Shown here piece after piece: positions 26,437 to 35,224 of a stretch of 64,000 bases of DNA. A program made the translations under genes and the position numbers. The number at the start of each line of letters is the position of its first letter. The first letter of the stretch is position 1. The DNA comes from Chitinophagaceae bacterium UBA2791. GTDB lineage: Bacteria > Bacteroidota > Bacteroidia > Chitinophagales > Chitinophagaceae. Location: positions 48,600 to 112,599 of the forward strand of contig DEHV01000045.1 in NCBI GenBank assembly GCA_002352105.1, written 5' to 3'. Under the pieces are notes generated by a model. It saw only the letters and a program-made list of their open reading frames with translations. It ran no database searches and had not been told where the DNA came from.

Positions 26437-27915
26437 TTACCGGATATATATTTCCCCCATCTTGTAAAATCCGTCCGCGGCTTTTCTCGCGCTTTTCAGG
26501 GGCAGCTTGAGCATGATGGTCTTGCCGCTCGAGTCATCCTCCAGGCCAATCCTGACATGGTATTTACCCGCGACAAAATGGGGCGGTATGTCAAGGTTAT
26601 AATGCTCCCCTACTATGCGCCCGGGCATCCATTTCAGATTATCGGCTTCGCCAAGCGTAATAACATATTGCTGCTTTGTTTTGTCGTTTTCCAACTGCAG
26701 CTTCAGCCGGTAACGGTTATAGGCGGGAGCAACGCCATGATTTTCCCAGGTCATTTTCAGGTAATTGGCGTTTGACCCTTTCCGTAAGGTATCCGGAAGC
26801 AGGGCATATTTGGGAAAATACCAGTACCCGCATTTATTGAGCAGTCTTTCGGCTACGTCTTTGTTTTCCGCCAGCCATTCCCTTGGCCAGTAATGGAAAG
26901 AAATATAGGTGGCATGGGTTTCCGCTATTCCTTTTTCCAGTCGCCTGCCGTTATCCCACATGCTGTCTTTTTTGATGGCGCCATAATGATCGCTTTCCAG
27001 TACCACCGGAATACGCTCCCAAACAAGATCAAAGATCTCCGGACTCCTGATATTGGCATAGTTAAATCCCAGTTTGACATACCAGGTCACTCCCGAACTA
27101 TCGTCCCGGAAACCTATGCCATTGGCGAGGCAATACTGTAATATTTTATCAAAGGAACCGTCGTCCAGGTCGCGCTGCCCCATGAAGTCGTCGCTAATGA
27201 TCAGGATAGATTTTTTATACCATTTTTTATAAATATCGATATGTTTTTTAACGACCCAGACCGGCACGTCGTACCACCCGGAAAAAGCCGTATGTCCCTC
27301 GCCCCATTCGCCGATGCTCCCGATATCTACATAAGCCAGCCAGGGCTTGCCGTCGTACCGTTCCGCAAACGCCTTATGAAAAGCTTCCAGCTTCTGCAGA
27401 AAAACCGGGTCTCCATAATCGGGCTCCCATGATCTGCCGCGGTCCTGCCCCCGGAAATTGCCCTTTGCCCCTGCTTTCATGACCCATTCGGGCGTGGCAA
27501 AAACCGGCCCGGACGTTTCTTTGCAGGTAATGCGAAAAGAGACCTGGTAGCCTTTAGCCGTCCACTGCTGAATAACGGTGTCGATAAGCTGCCAGTTAAA
27601 TACGCCCTCTTCCGGTTCAAGATAAGACCAGGCAAAGCGAAGATAGATATTCCTCAAACCGGGAAAATCCTCGAGGTAATCGCCGGGCTTCAGGCGGTTA
27701 TGGTATCTTGTAATGGAGTTGTCAAAATAATGAAACTCCCATCCCTTATGGGGATTGTCGCAAACAACAGAACTGTCCCAGAAGTTTTCCAGGTTATAAA
27801 ATGTTCTGTTTTTATAAGCGGTTCTTCCCTCTTCAATATTCACCGGCTGCTCCTGAGCGGATGATCCGAGCATCGCCATTACAAATAAAAAACTTATCGA
27901 CAGACCTTTTTTCAT
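26437..27915 (-). CDS. DUF4832-containing secreted glycosidase-like protein
   Basis: A 492-residue protein with signal peptide (cleavage near GSSAQEQP). The motif DNPHKGWEFHYFD near residue 53 and the TIM-barrel-like stretch with FAWSYLEPEEGVFNW and VDIGSIGEWGEGH are typical of the DUF4874/DUF4832 pair found in Bacteroidota polysaccharide loci; the barrel resembles GH42-type beta-galactosidases, and the C-terminal third is a beta-sandwich (DUF4832). The Glu in IGEWGEGH is a candidate catalytic residue. No activity is established. It is between the susD gene and the RraA operon, on the same strand. Confidence 0.8.
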   Translation of the reverse strand: MKKGLSISFLFVMAMLGSSAQEQPVNIEEGRTAYKNRTFYNLENFWDSSVVCDNPHKGWEFHYFDNSITRYHNRLKPGDYLEDFPGLRNIYLRFAWSYLEPEEGVFNWQLIDTVIQQWTAKGYQVSFRITCKETSGPVFATPEWVMKAGAKGNFRGQDRGRSWEPDYGDPVFLQKLEAFHKAFAERYDGKPWLAYVDIGSIGEWGEGHTAFSGWYDVPVWVVKKHIDIYKKWYKKSILIISDDFMGQRDLDDGSFDKILQYCLANGIGFRDDSSGVTWYVKLGFNYANIRSPEIFDLVWERIPVVLESDHYGAIKKDSMWDNGRRLEKGIAETHATYISFHYWPREWLAENKDVAERLLNKCGYWYFPKYALLPDTLRKGSNANYLKMTWENHGVAPAYNRYRLKLQLENDKTKQQYVITLGEADNLKWMPGRIVGEHYNLDIPPHFVAGKYHVRIGLEDDSSGKTIMLKLPLKSARKAADGFYKMGEIYIR

Positions 27916-28049
27916 CTGATACTATTTATAAACCAGCTATTAGCATTTGCTGTTTGATCAGTAAATATATTGTTTCCCGGGCCGCCGGCATTATCTGATA
28001 CCGACAAATTCCTATGCAAAAACGTTGAAACTCTTTAAAAAGTTACGGT

Positions 28050-28086
28050 AAAAAACCAAAGCCGCTTCAGATTATTGAAGCGGCTT
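28050..28086 (-). terminator. Rho-independent terminator after susD
   Basis: An 11-bp perfect stem (AAGCCGCTTCA, loop GATTAT, complement; 28059-28086) is followed on the minus strand by GGTTTTTT. It closes the susC-susD transcript before the DUF4832 gene. Confidence 0.85.
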
Positions 28087-28118
28087 AAGTTATTAAAATA
28101 TAAAACCTAGCGATATAT

Positions 28119-28134
28119 CAGGGCTAAAGCCCTG
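28119..28134. repeat. REP-like palindrome CAGGGCTAAAGCCCTG
   Basis: A perfect 16-bp palindrome of the GGGCTnnAGCCC kind sits between the susD stop and the terminator. Its form resembles REP elements mobilised by RAYT transposases. Confidence 0.4.
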
Positions 28135-28162
28135 CGTCCAGCGGACTCAAGAGGGCTGGCGC

Positions 28163-29728
28163 CTAGTTCCGGGCATCCCACCACAATCTTGTGGCATTGT
28201 TATCGGGACCGCCAAGCAAACCCCGGGCGGCTTCAACCGCTTCCAGGTTATTATCCATTTCACCCGTTGTAAAAGTGAGTCTTCTCATCAATTCCGTTGC
28301 AGAAACATCGGCATTTAAGGATTCAAATATTGGATACCCGACAGGATAAGATGTTCTTCTGCGTTCTGCCCAGGCTTCCCATCCATCCGGATAAAGCGCT
28401 ATCCATTTTTGCGTAATGATCTGCTCAAGCTGTTTTTCAAAATCGCCGCCGGACAGATACGCCACAGGGATATCAGACATCGCGGGCGTATTCCAGGCAT
28501 CGCCGAGGGCCACGGGAGTACTGGTACTGGAAACATAGGCTTCGATTTCCGGAGACGTAGCATCGGTACTTTCTCTCAACGAGGCTCTGATGCCTTCATT
28601 ATACAAATCCACTGCCGTTCCTCCCATATTCCAGCCTCTCAACGCGCCTTCCGCCCTTAAAAAATATACTTCCGATGCGGTCAATACCTTTATGGGCGGG
28701 TTAGAACCTCCTTTGGCAATATCAAAATACATCAAACCAGGGGCGGAATAAAGATCAACATCCAGGTTCCTGTCCGATTGGCGCAATCCATTCCTTGCGC
28801 CCTTATAACCGCCGCCAGATTCTGCTTCGCTAAAATATACGGGAAGCCTGGGATCATTATACCCCTTGAGTACGCTCTCCATGGTAGCGCTCATCCTGAA
28901 CTCTCCCCATTCAATAACGGTAGCCATCGGATGCCTTGAAACATTAGTAGTTGCCACGTTGGCGTTGTCTACATTATCGGTGATTACGCCGCCGGCAAAA
29001 GCCTTCTCCGCTTCCAGCTTTGCCTTAGCCGGGTCTACATAGGCAATGCGGATGGCCAATCGAAGCCTTAGGGAGTTGGCAAATTTTCGCCATTGGTCCA
29101 CATCGCCGTTATACAACAGGTCGCTCTTGTTGAAAGCATTGACACTTGTAGTCGCCTGGCTTAACGTTGTAGCCGCTTCATCCAGAAGCTGGAAGAAATC
29201 AGCATAAATAACGTTCTGTGCGTCATAAGGGACGGCGCTTTCCTCATTTCCAAACTGGAAGTAGACGATAGGCCCCCAGTAATCTGTCATACGATGATAA
29301 AGCGCGACCTTCCATATTTTCGCGATCGCATACTCTATCTCCATATTATTATCCCTGGTGGTATTCTCCACGAAGAACATCTGGGGGGCGGCAATTCCAT
29401 AAAACCGGTTCCAGAATGAATTTGTCCAACTCTTTGGTTCCATGAACTGATCCGAATCAAAATAGTTCACTACCGTGGCAAAATACTGCGCATACAGATC
29501 GGAATACAGGTTTTGCGCCACCTGCCAGGTGAAAGCGTATCCGAACATACCTTCGTATTGGCATTGCGCCAATGCCTGACCAATCAGACTTGCATCTACA
29601 TTCTTGGCTATTAATCTATCGGGAGGCGTGTTCAGCTTGTCAAAATTTTTAGTGCAACCCGTGACGCTGATAAGAAACAATAACAACAGGCCTATATGAA
29701 ACTTGCCTATATATTTATATGTGGTCAT
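28163..29728 (-). CDS. SusD/RagB-like outer-membrane lipoprotein (SusD-like_2 type)
   Basis: A 521-residue lipoprotein; signal peptide with lipobox SVTGC at residues 21-25. The TPR-like helices and the motif order (NFDKLNTPPDRL..., YRMTDYWGPIVYFQFG, late ALYPDGWEAWAERRRT) identify the SusD/RagB family, subgroup SusD-like_2. It is the ligand-binding lid of a SusC-type transporter. The gene follows susC by 30 bp and is closed by a strong terminator. The glycan or acid bound is unknown; the neighbouring enzymes suggest a sugar or sugar acid rather than a long polysaccharide. Confidence 0.9.
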   Translation of the reverse strand: MTTYKYIGKFHIGLLLLFLISVTGCTKNFDKLNTPPDRLIAKNVDASLIGQALAQCQYEGMFGYAFTWQVAQNLYSDLYAQYFATVVNYFDSDQFMEPKSWTNSFWNRFYGIAAPQMFFVENTTRDNNMEIEYAIAKIWKVALYHRMTDYWGPIVYFQFGNEESAVPYDAQNVIYADFFQLLDEAATTLSQATTSVNAFNKSDLLYNGDVDQWRKFANSLRLRLAIRIAYVDPAKAKLEAEKAFAGGVITDNVDNANVATTNVSRHPMATVIEWGEFRMSATMESVLKGYNDPRLPVYFSEAESGGGYKGARNGLRQSDRNLDVDLYSAPGLMYFDIAKGGSNPPIKVLTASEVYFLRAEGALRGWNMGGTAVDLYNEGIRASLRESTDATSPEIEAYVSSTSTPVALGDAWNTPAMSDIPVAYLSGGDFEKQLEQIITQKWIALYPDGWEAWAERRRTSYPVGYPIFESLNADVSATELMRRLTFTTGEMDNNLEAVEAARGLLGGPDNNATRLWWDARN

Positions 29729-29758
29729 ATTAATTGTTTTATAGGATTCAAAAAATAC

Positions 29759-32700
29759 TTACTGGAAATCAATTTTAACGCTGAGGCCCATTGACCTGGT
29801 AGTGGGCAATGCATAACCGCTGATCCCATCGGAGCCCGGAGAAGTTCCCATCTGCAGATCAGGATCAACTGTTTTGGCAGCGCGGTGTATGAAAAACAGG
29901 TTCCTTCCTACCAATGAAAAATGCATCCGGGCAATACGCGCCTTGCTTAAGCCTCCCGCGGACAATGTATAGCCCAGGGTAGCCTCTCTCAGGCGGGTAT
30001 TCGTAGCGCTCACCGTAAATATTTCATCGGTAGTTTGATTCCTTCCGCCAACGGCCGACCAGAATTGTTGTGCAGTAATGGGTACATTGTTGGGCGTCCC
30101 GTCTGCAAATACAGCCGTTTCATGCGCAAAGAAATTTTCTCCGAATACCAGTCCGCCTTCACGGCCTTCCAGCGTTGCCTTGGCGTGTCCGTCTCCATAT
30201 GTCTTGCCATCCGTCCAGGATACCATTGTTCCACCCTGCCGGTGATCGATCATGAAACTTAAGCTGAAATCTTTGAAACTAAACGTGTTGGATATACTCC
30301 CCAACCAGGAAGGATTAAAGTTGGCTACAAGGATATTAGCTGCAGTGTTTCTCGGAACGCCATTGGGTCCCACGATCACCCTGCCCTGATCATCTCTCAG
30401 CAGGCCTCTTCCATAGATATTCCCGTACGGCTGCCCCTGTTCAATAAAAAGGTATCCAAGAGGAACCCTGGGACGTTTATCATGTATTTTTAACACCGTG
30501 TTTTTATTGGTGGAGAAGTTCAGGTTAAGATCCCATTTGAAATCTCCTGTACGAACGGGGTTTGCAAACAACAATGCTTCGATACCCTTATTTTCAACGT
30601 CCCCGCCATTCACGTATGCTTCAGTCGCGCCCGAGCCTATGGGAAGTTGCAGGGTAAACAATTGATTGGTCGTGTTTGTTTTATACGCCGTAAGATTCAA
30701 CCCGATCCTGCCGTTAAAGAACTGCGCTTCCGCGCCCAGTTCAGCGGATTTGGTAAGTTCAGGACGCAATAGCACATTCGGCAAGGTGGGGCTTAAGGTA
30801 AAAAAACCATCGTAACCGCCTGCAGTAACCAAAGCTGTCCGATCTAACTGAAACGGCCTGGCTCCGGAGCCCACCTGCGCCCAGGAACCGCGCAGTTTTG
30901 CATAGGATAAAAAGTCGCCCCGCATCGAAGGGATCAGATCGGTAAGCACAGCGCCCAACCCAACAGAGGGGTAAAAATAAGAACGTTCGGACGCGGGAAG
31001 CGTTGAACTCCAGTCGTTCCGTGCTGTAAGATCCAAAAACAGGGCATTTTTCCAACCGGCGCGCAGAAATGCATAAAGGGAATGTATATCCGAAGGCGCT
31101 CCGACGCCAAATGTAGAAACAACCTGCTGTGTATTGCTAAGCGCGAAAAAGTTGGGAACGGTTAATGCCGGGCCGGTATTGGAACTTAACGCTTCGGTGC
31201 GCTGTTTCCTTATATTGCCCCCGGCATTGGCCGTAATGTTCCAGTCCTGATTGATATTCTTTGTATAGGTAGCCAGGAAATCGCCGTTAAAAAGCATGCC
31301 GTTATTTAACTCCACAGTATATCTTCCAAAATTGCCCCTGTTATAGGTGTCATTGTATGTTTTTAGGTGGCTAAAACCGCCTCCCCCATCGAATGAGGCC
31401 CGCGCCATTATGTTGAATTCCTTGGTGAAATCATATTTTAGCGAGGTTAACCCGATCACCCGGTTACCATTGCCGGAAGTTTCATTCCTGTACACCCTCC
31501 AATAAGGGCTCTGAGAGAAAGCGGAGCCGGGGGTCCAGTAATTCTGTTTGTTTGACCCATCCAGATCCGTGTACTCAAAAACACGCATGTCCTCCAGGCG
31601 GATATTACGGGGTATATTGTACAGGTTTTCGATAGAGCTTTCAAAACCGCCCTGCCCATTGATACTGCCCACGGTTTCCTGCCGCATGTATTCTATCTTT
31701 GCATCCAGCGACAACTTGCTTGTTAAGCTGCTGCTTACGCGTAAAGAGAGATTGTTTCTTCTCAGCGTATTGTTTGGCACCATTCCTGTCGCATCGGTCC
31801 GGGTATAGGAAAAAACGGTTTGGGTTTTTTCCCCTCCCAGGTTGATCAGCAAATTGTTAACGAAGTTGCCCCCGGTATTGAAAAAATCCCTTACATTATT
31901 TGGCTGAGGCAAAAATGAGTATTGTACTCCTGCCATTTTCGGATCCGGCGACCAATGGTCCACCATCTGGCCTTCCATTTTAGGACCCCATGACATATCC
32001 GATCTTCTATTGTAGACCCCGCCTGATCCCTGGCCATATTCATTTTGAAATTCTATGCCTAAGATCGGGGTTTGTGTTATATAGGAGCTGCTGAGGCTTA
32101 TATTGGTCACTCCCGGCAATCCTGAATAGGTGGTGATAATGATGGCGCCGTTTTGGGCGATGCTGCCATAGAGCGCGGCGGCATTGGGCCCTTTTAATAC
32201 ATCTATAGAAGCTATATTATCCGGGCTGAGGTTTGTCGGAGCCCCGCCGACAGGAACACCGTCTATGATATACAGCGGTTGACTATCCCCCGAAATAGAA
32301 CGGTTGCCGCGAAGGATTACGCGGGCAGGAGCGCCCAATCCGCTGCCTGATTCTGTAATGGTTAAACCCGCTACCTTACCCTGTAAGGAGAGCATCACAT
32401 TGGGTTCCCGGGCCTGTTTCAGTTGGGTAGGATCCACGCTCTGGGTGCTATAGGTCAACGATTTGGCCTCCCGTTTGATACCCAGGGCAGTTACCACTAC
32501 CTGGTTCAACGAAGCTGCCTCTTCAACCAATCGTATATCGAGCGTTCTGGAAGAACTAACGGCTACTTCCTGCGTCACGGAACCAATACTACTGAAAACC
32601 AGGGTTCCGGCGCCCGGGATGCTAATCGAATACCGTCCATCCTGGTCGGTAGTGGTTCCGATATTGGTTCCTTTCAATGTTACGCTTACTCCCGCGAGAG

Positions 32701-33220
32701 GTTCTCCATTGGCATCGGTTACCCGGCCCCTGATAACCTCGATCAAGACATCGGCGCTCCTAGGCTTCTCTCCTGCCAAAGCAATATCGCCCGTCTCCGG
32801 CTTCCCGGCAGACACGATCAGGACCTGGTTATCGATCTGGCGATACGTTAACGAGGTATTGGCCAGCAGGGTCTTTAAAAGGTCCTCCACGCTTGTCCTG
32901 GTATTGGTTGTGCTCAGGTGGCGGATATCCTTTACTTCCTTGAGCCGGTACATGAACCGGAAAGGACTCTGCGCTTCAATTTTCTGAAAGGCTTTAACAA
33001 GCGATTCATTTTTAAGCTCGACCCGAACCTCTACTTCATCAATAGACTGGCTTTTAACATCGGCAGCAAATACCAATTGTATAGACGTCGTAATGACAAA
33101 TAGTATTCCTAATCCAATTCGCATAATGTGTTTAATGGTTGATTTCTCAAATAGCAGTTTAAACTTCGGTGGGAAACCGGTAAAACGCAGCCGCTCTGCA
33201 GGGATTACAGAAAAAATCAT
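29759..33220 (-). CDS. SusC/RagA TonB-linked outer-membrane transporter with STN signalling domain
   Basis: An 1153-residue SusC-type receptor. The order is signal segment, secretin/TonB N-terminal (STN) domain (about residues 70-130) for signalling to the FecR anti-sigma factor, carboxypeptidase-regulatory-like domain with GEPLAGVSVTLKG, plug with LQGKVAGLTI and LYIIDGVPVGG, then a large barrel. The start at 33220 (MIFSVIPAERL) is typical for Chitinophagales SusC proteins and avoids reading through a hairpin in the leader. The presence of an STN domain together with adjacent sigma and FecR genes shows trans-envelope regulation by substrate. SusD follows by 30 bp. Confidence 0.92.
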   Translation of the reverse strand: MIFSVIPAERLRFTGFPPKFKLLFEKSTIKHIMRIGLGILFVITTSIQLVFAADVKSQSIDEVEVRVELKNESLVKAFQKIEAQSPFRFMYRLKEVKDIRHLSTTNTRTSVEDLLKTLLANTSLTYRQIDNQVLIVSAGKPETGDIALAGEKPRSADVLIEVIRGRVTDANGEPLAGVSVTLKGTNIGTTTDQDGRYSISIPGAGTLVFSSIGSVTQEVAVSSSRTLDIRLVEEAASLNQVVVTALGIKREAKSLTYSTQSVDPTQLKQAREPNVMLSLQGKVAGLTITESGSGLGAPARVILRGNRSISGDSQPLYIIDGVPVGGAPTNLSPDNIASIDVLKGPNAAALYGSIAQNGAIIITTYSGLPGVTNISLSSSYITQTPILGIEFQNEYGQGSGGVYNRRSDMSWGPKMEGQMVDHWSPDPKMAGVQYSFLPQPNNVRDFFNTGGNFVNNLLINLGGEKTQTVFSYTRTDATGMVPNNTLRRNNLSLRVSSSLTSKLSLDAKIEYMRQETVGSINGQGGFESSIENLYNIPRNIRLEDMRVFEYTDLDGSNKQNYWTPGSAFSQSPYWRVYRNETSGNGNRVIGLTSLKYDFTKEFNIMARASFDGGGGFSHLKTYNDTYNRGNFGRYTVELNNGMLFNGDFLATYTKNINQDWNITANAGGNIRKQRTEALSSNTGPALTVPNFFALSNTQQVVSTFGVGAPSDIHSLYAFLRAGWKNALFLDLTARNDWSSTLPASERSYFYPSVGLGAVLTDLIPSMRGDFLSYAKLRGSWAQVGSGARPFQLDRTALVTAGGYDGFFTLSPTLPNVLLRPELTKSAELGAEAQFFNGRIGLNLTAYKTNTTNQLFTLQLPIGSGATEAYVNGGDVENKGIEALLFANPVRTGDFKWDLNLNFSTNKNTVLKIHDKRPRVPLGYLFIEQGQPYGNIYGRGLLRDDQGRVIVGPNGVPRNTAANILVANFNPSWLGSISNTFSFKDFSLSFMIDHRQGGTMVSWTDGKTYGDGHAKATLEGREGGLVFGENFFAHETAVFADGTPNNVPITAQQFWSAVGGRNQTTDEIFTVSATNTRLREATLGYTLSAGGLSKARIARMHFSLVGRNLFFIHRAAKTVDPDLQMGTSPGSDGISGYALPTTRSMGLSVKIDFQ

Positions 33221-33227
33221 AGCTTTG
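33220..33227 (+). promoter_or_regulatory. Candidate -7 element for an antisense RNA
   Basis: TAGCTTTG matches TAnnTTTG on the plus strand at the susC start codon; a transcript from here would be antisense to the susC leader and would meet the terminator-like hairpin at 33318-33360. No -33 box is evident. Confidence 0.25.
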
Positions 33228-33249
33228 GTATGTTTTAAGTGACTAGATA

Positions 33250-33267
33250 ATCCCGCAAATGCGGGAT
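33250..33267. other. Hairpin in the susC leader
   Basis: ATCCCGCA-AA-TGCGGGAT is a perfect 8-bp dyad 30 bp upstream of the susC start. Neither strand has a T-run behind it, so it is not a terminator; it may shape the 5' leader. Confidence 0.4.
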
Positions 33268-33317
33268 AAAATTTAAAACGCAGCCCTTGCTTCGATGGCC
33301 GTCGAAACAGGGCGGGA

Positions 33318-33360
33318 CCCCTGAATTTCTTGCTCACCACAAAGAAATTCGGGGTTTTTT
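33318..33360 (+). terminator. Terminator-like hairpin facing plus, in the fecR-susC gap
   Basis: CCCC(T)GAATTTCTT and AAGAAATTCGGGG form a 13-bp stem with one bulged T and a 10-nt loop, followed by six T on the plus strand. On the minus strand it is a hairpin early in the susC leader with no T-run. No plus-strand gene ends here, so it could end an antisense RNA. Confidence 0.5.
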
Positions 33361-33440
33361 AATTTCTATTCTTTCAAATTGAATAAGCAGTTTTTTTGAT
33401 TACAGGGTAAATAATTCATGTTTCTGTTTTTATCATTTTT

Positions 33441-34427
33441 TTATTGTTCTGTTTTAGCGTCAATGACCACAACGGCTTTTTTCTCATCATATTCATAAAC
33501 GGCCTCATTAAACTCGCATATGCTTTTTAGCGCCTGCTCCAGGGTCTGCTTATTTGTAAACGTTGTGGTAAAATATTTTGAGCCTATGGTTTCGTCAACG
33601 ATCGATATCCGCACATTAAACTTTTCTTCGAGGAATTTCGCCGCCTCTGTTACCGGGAGATTATCAAAGAACACATCCTCATCCTTCCAATTAATGTAGA
33701 TATTGGGATCAACGGTGTTCTGAACAGCCTTTGCTTCCCGCTTATTATAAACGATCTGTTCATCCGGGGTGACTACGCCCAGCACCTTGCCTTCGTTGCT
33801 TACCTGAACCTTTCCTCTTTTCACCGTCACGGTAATATTGCCTTCGCCCCGAAAAGCATTGATGTTAAATGCCGTTCCCAGCACCAGCGTCTCCAGGTTG
33901 TCGGTATGCACAACAAAGGGCTGGGCCTCATTTTTCCTGATATCAAAGAACGCCTGGCCTTCCAGGTATACCTCTCTTCTAGAAAACCCCTCAAACGAAG
34001 CCGGGTAATCCAGTTTGCTTCCAGGGCTCAGGACTACCTTGCTGCCATCGGGGAGTAGGATGAAATGATTTTCTTTTTGCTGGTTAACAAGACTCGAAAC
34101 TTCCTGCTTTTCAGAAGTCTGCCTATTAAAAAAGAATACTGGCAATGCAAAAAGAATGAGTATCGCGGCCGCGGCCGCAACCCTTCGATACCAGTTGTTC
34201 ACCGATCTCAGCTTATACTGCGATTGCTCCTGCTTTTCGATATTTTGCCAGATTTGCCCCCGGATAAGCTCTCTTAGCTTTTCCCTTTCCTGGTCGCTCA
34301 GCAAATTCAATACATCCGGCCCGCGCTCAAAGAGGTCATAATACTCGTTTACCATCTGCCGCTCCGCTTCCGTCGCTTCATCTTCAAGATACTTACGCAA
34401 TAATCTGATAAAATAATGCTTATCCAT
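33441..34427 (-). CDS. FecR-family anti-sigma factor
   Basis: A 328-residue inner-membrane regulator. The N-terminal cytoplasmic domain (about 1-80) would bind the ECF sigma factor, a single membrane segment lies at about residues 83-105 (AAAAAILILFALPVFFF), the periplasmic FecR domain (about 110-230, with LPDGSKVVLSPGSKLDYP) follows, and the C-terminus has an STN-like DUF4974 domain (FDNLPVTEAAKFLEEKFNV). It is 85 bp downstream of the sigma gene and directly upstream of susC, the standard order for a sigma/anti-sigma-regulated uptake locus. Confidence 0.92.
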   Translation of the reverse strand: MDKHYFIRLLRKYLEDEATEAERQMVNEYYDLFERGPDVLNLLSDQEREKLRELIRGQIWQNIEKQEQSQYKLRSVNNWYRRVAAAAAILILFALPVFFFNRQTSEKQEVSSLVNQQKENHFILLPDGSKVVLSPGSKLDYPASFEGFSRREVYLEGQAFFDIRKNEAQPFVVHTDNLETLVLGTAFNINAFRGEGNITVTVKRGKVQVSNEGKVLGVVTPDEQIVYNKREAKAVQNTVDPNIYINWKDEDVFFDNLPVTEAAKFLEEKFNVRISIVDETIGSKYFTTTFTNKQTLEQALKSICEFNEAVYEYDEKKAVVVIDAKTEQ

Positions 34428-34512
34428 TGTGTGTGTGCTATAACAAAGCCATAAAATATGACCCGAAAAGGAAAAAAAGTCCTATCGGGAAGAAGATTTT
34501 CTTCAAATTTTT

Positions 34513-35106
34513 TTATCCTGCTGCCTGCAGGAATACGATCAGGCAGTACAGCATGTGCGAGAGTGAGACGCGAAGCTGTTTTGCAGCTTTAATCAGTTGA
34601 TTTTGAACTGTTTTTCTGGAAAGACCCAGCTGCGCGGCAATATCCTTGGTATACAAATCATCGTATACGCGAAGGCGGAAGATCAGCTGGCGCCTTGGAG
34701 GAAGGGTTTCCACAAAAGATTCGTAGGCCTTAAGAAACTCTTTCCGAAGAAGACTGGCGTCGGCCTGTAGATTTTTTTCAGGGATGGTTTCCAGGATAGC
34801 AAAGAACGGGTGACTCTTTTCCTGCCTGGCTAATAATTTAATGGTCCGGTTGCGGACAGCCGTATGTAAATAAGCGGGCAAACTATTGATATGGAGGGTT
34901 TCCCTATTGATCCATATATGCGTAAAGATATCCTGAACAAAGTCTTTGGCAGCATCTGAATCCTTTAACCGTTTATAGGCATCGGAGAACGCCCGGTCCC
35001 AATATTTCTCAAAGAGTGAATTAAACGCCTGTTTGCTGCCCTCTTCCATCTGCTGCAATAAAAGCGCATCGTCAGAAAGTTCAGGCTTTTGTACGCTTAT
35101 TACCAT
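34513..35106 (-). CDS. ECF RNA polymerase sigma-70 factor (Bacteroides expansion family)
   Basis: A 197-residue ECF sigma factor. Region 2 (about residues 25-90, with FEKYWDRAFSDAYKRLKDSDAAKDFVQDIF split across the core-binding helices) and region 4 (about 130-185, LPPRRQLIFRLR... IAAQLGLSRKTVQNQL) are intact. A hydrophobic C-terminal tail (MLYCLIVFLQ) is common in this group. It is first in the minus-strand block and is expected to drive the susC-susD operon when released by the FecR protein. Confidence 0.92.
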   Translation of the reverse strand: MVISVQKPELSDDALLLQQMEEGSKQAFNSLFEKYWDRAFSDAYKRLKDSDAAKDFVQDIFTHIWINRETLHINSLPAYLHTAVRNRTIKLLARQEKSHPFFAILETIPEKNLQADASLLRKEFLKAYESFVETLPPRRQLIFRLRVYDDLYTKDIAAQLGLSRKTVQNQLIKAAKQLRVSLSHMLYCLIVFLQAAG

Positions 35107-35224
35107 AAACAGTGTATTGGCTTATCACGAAAAATAAGGTAAGCGAATGTATACTATTTTTCATTAAACGCAAAAAATGGATCGCCCTGCCGGGGCTGTC
35201 GGCTAGCCGCATTTTTTTCATCTT

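Noticed and set aside
35172..35196. GCCC/GGGC hairpin with an A-run, as terminator of the antiporter gene
   Set aside because: Only a 4-bp stem and six bases between stem and T-run on minus; too weak to call.
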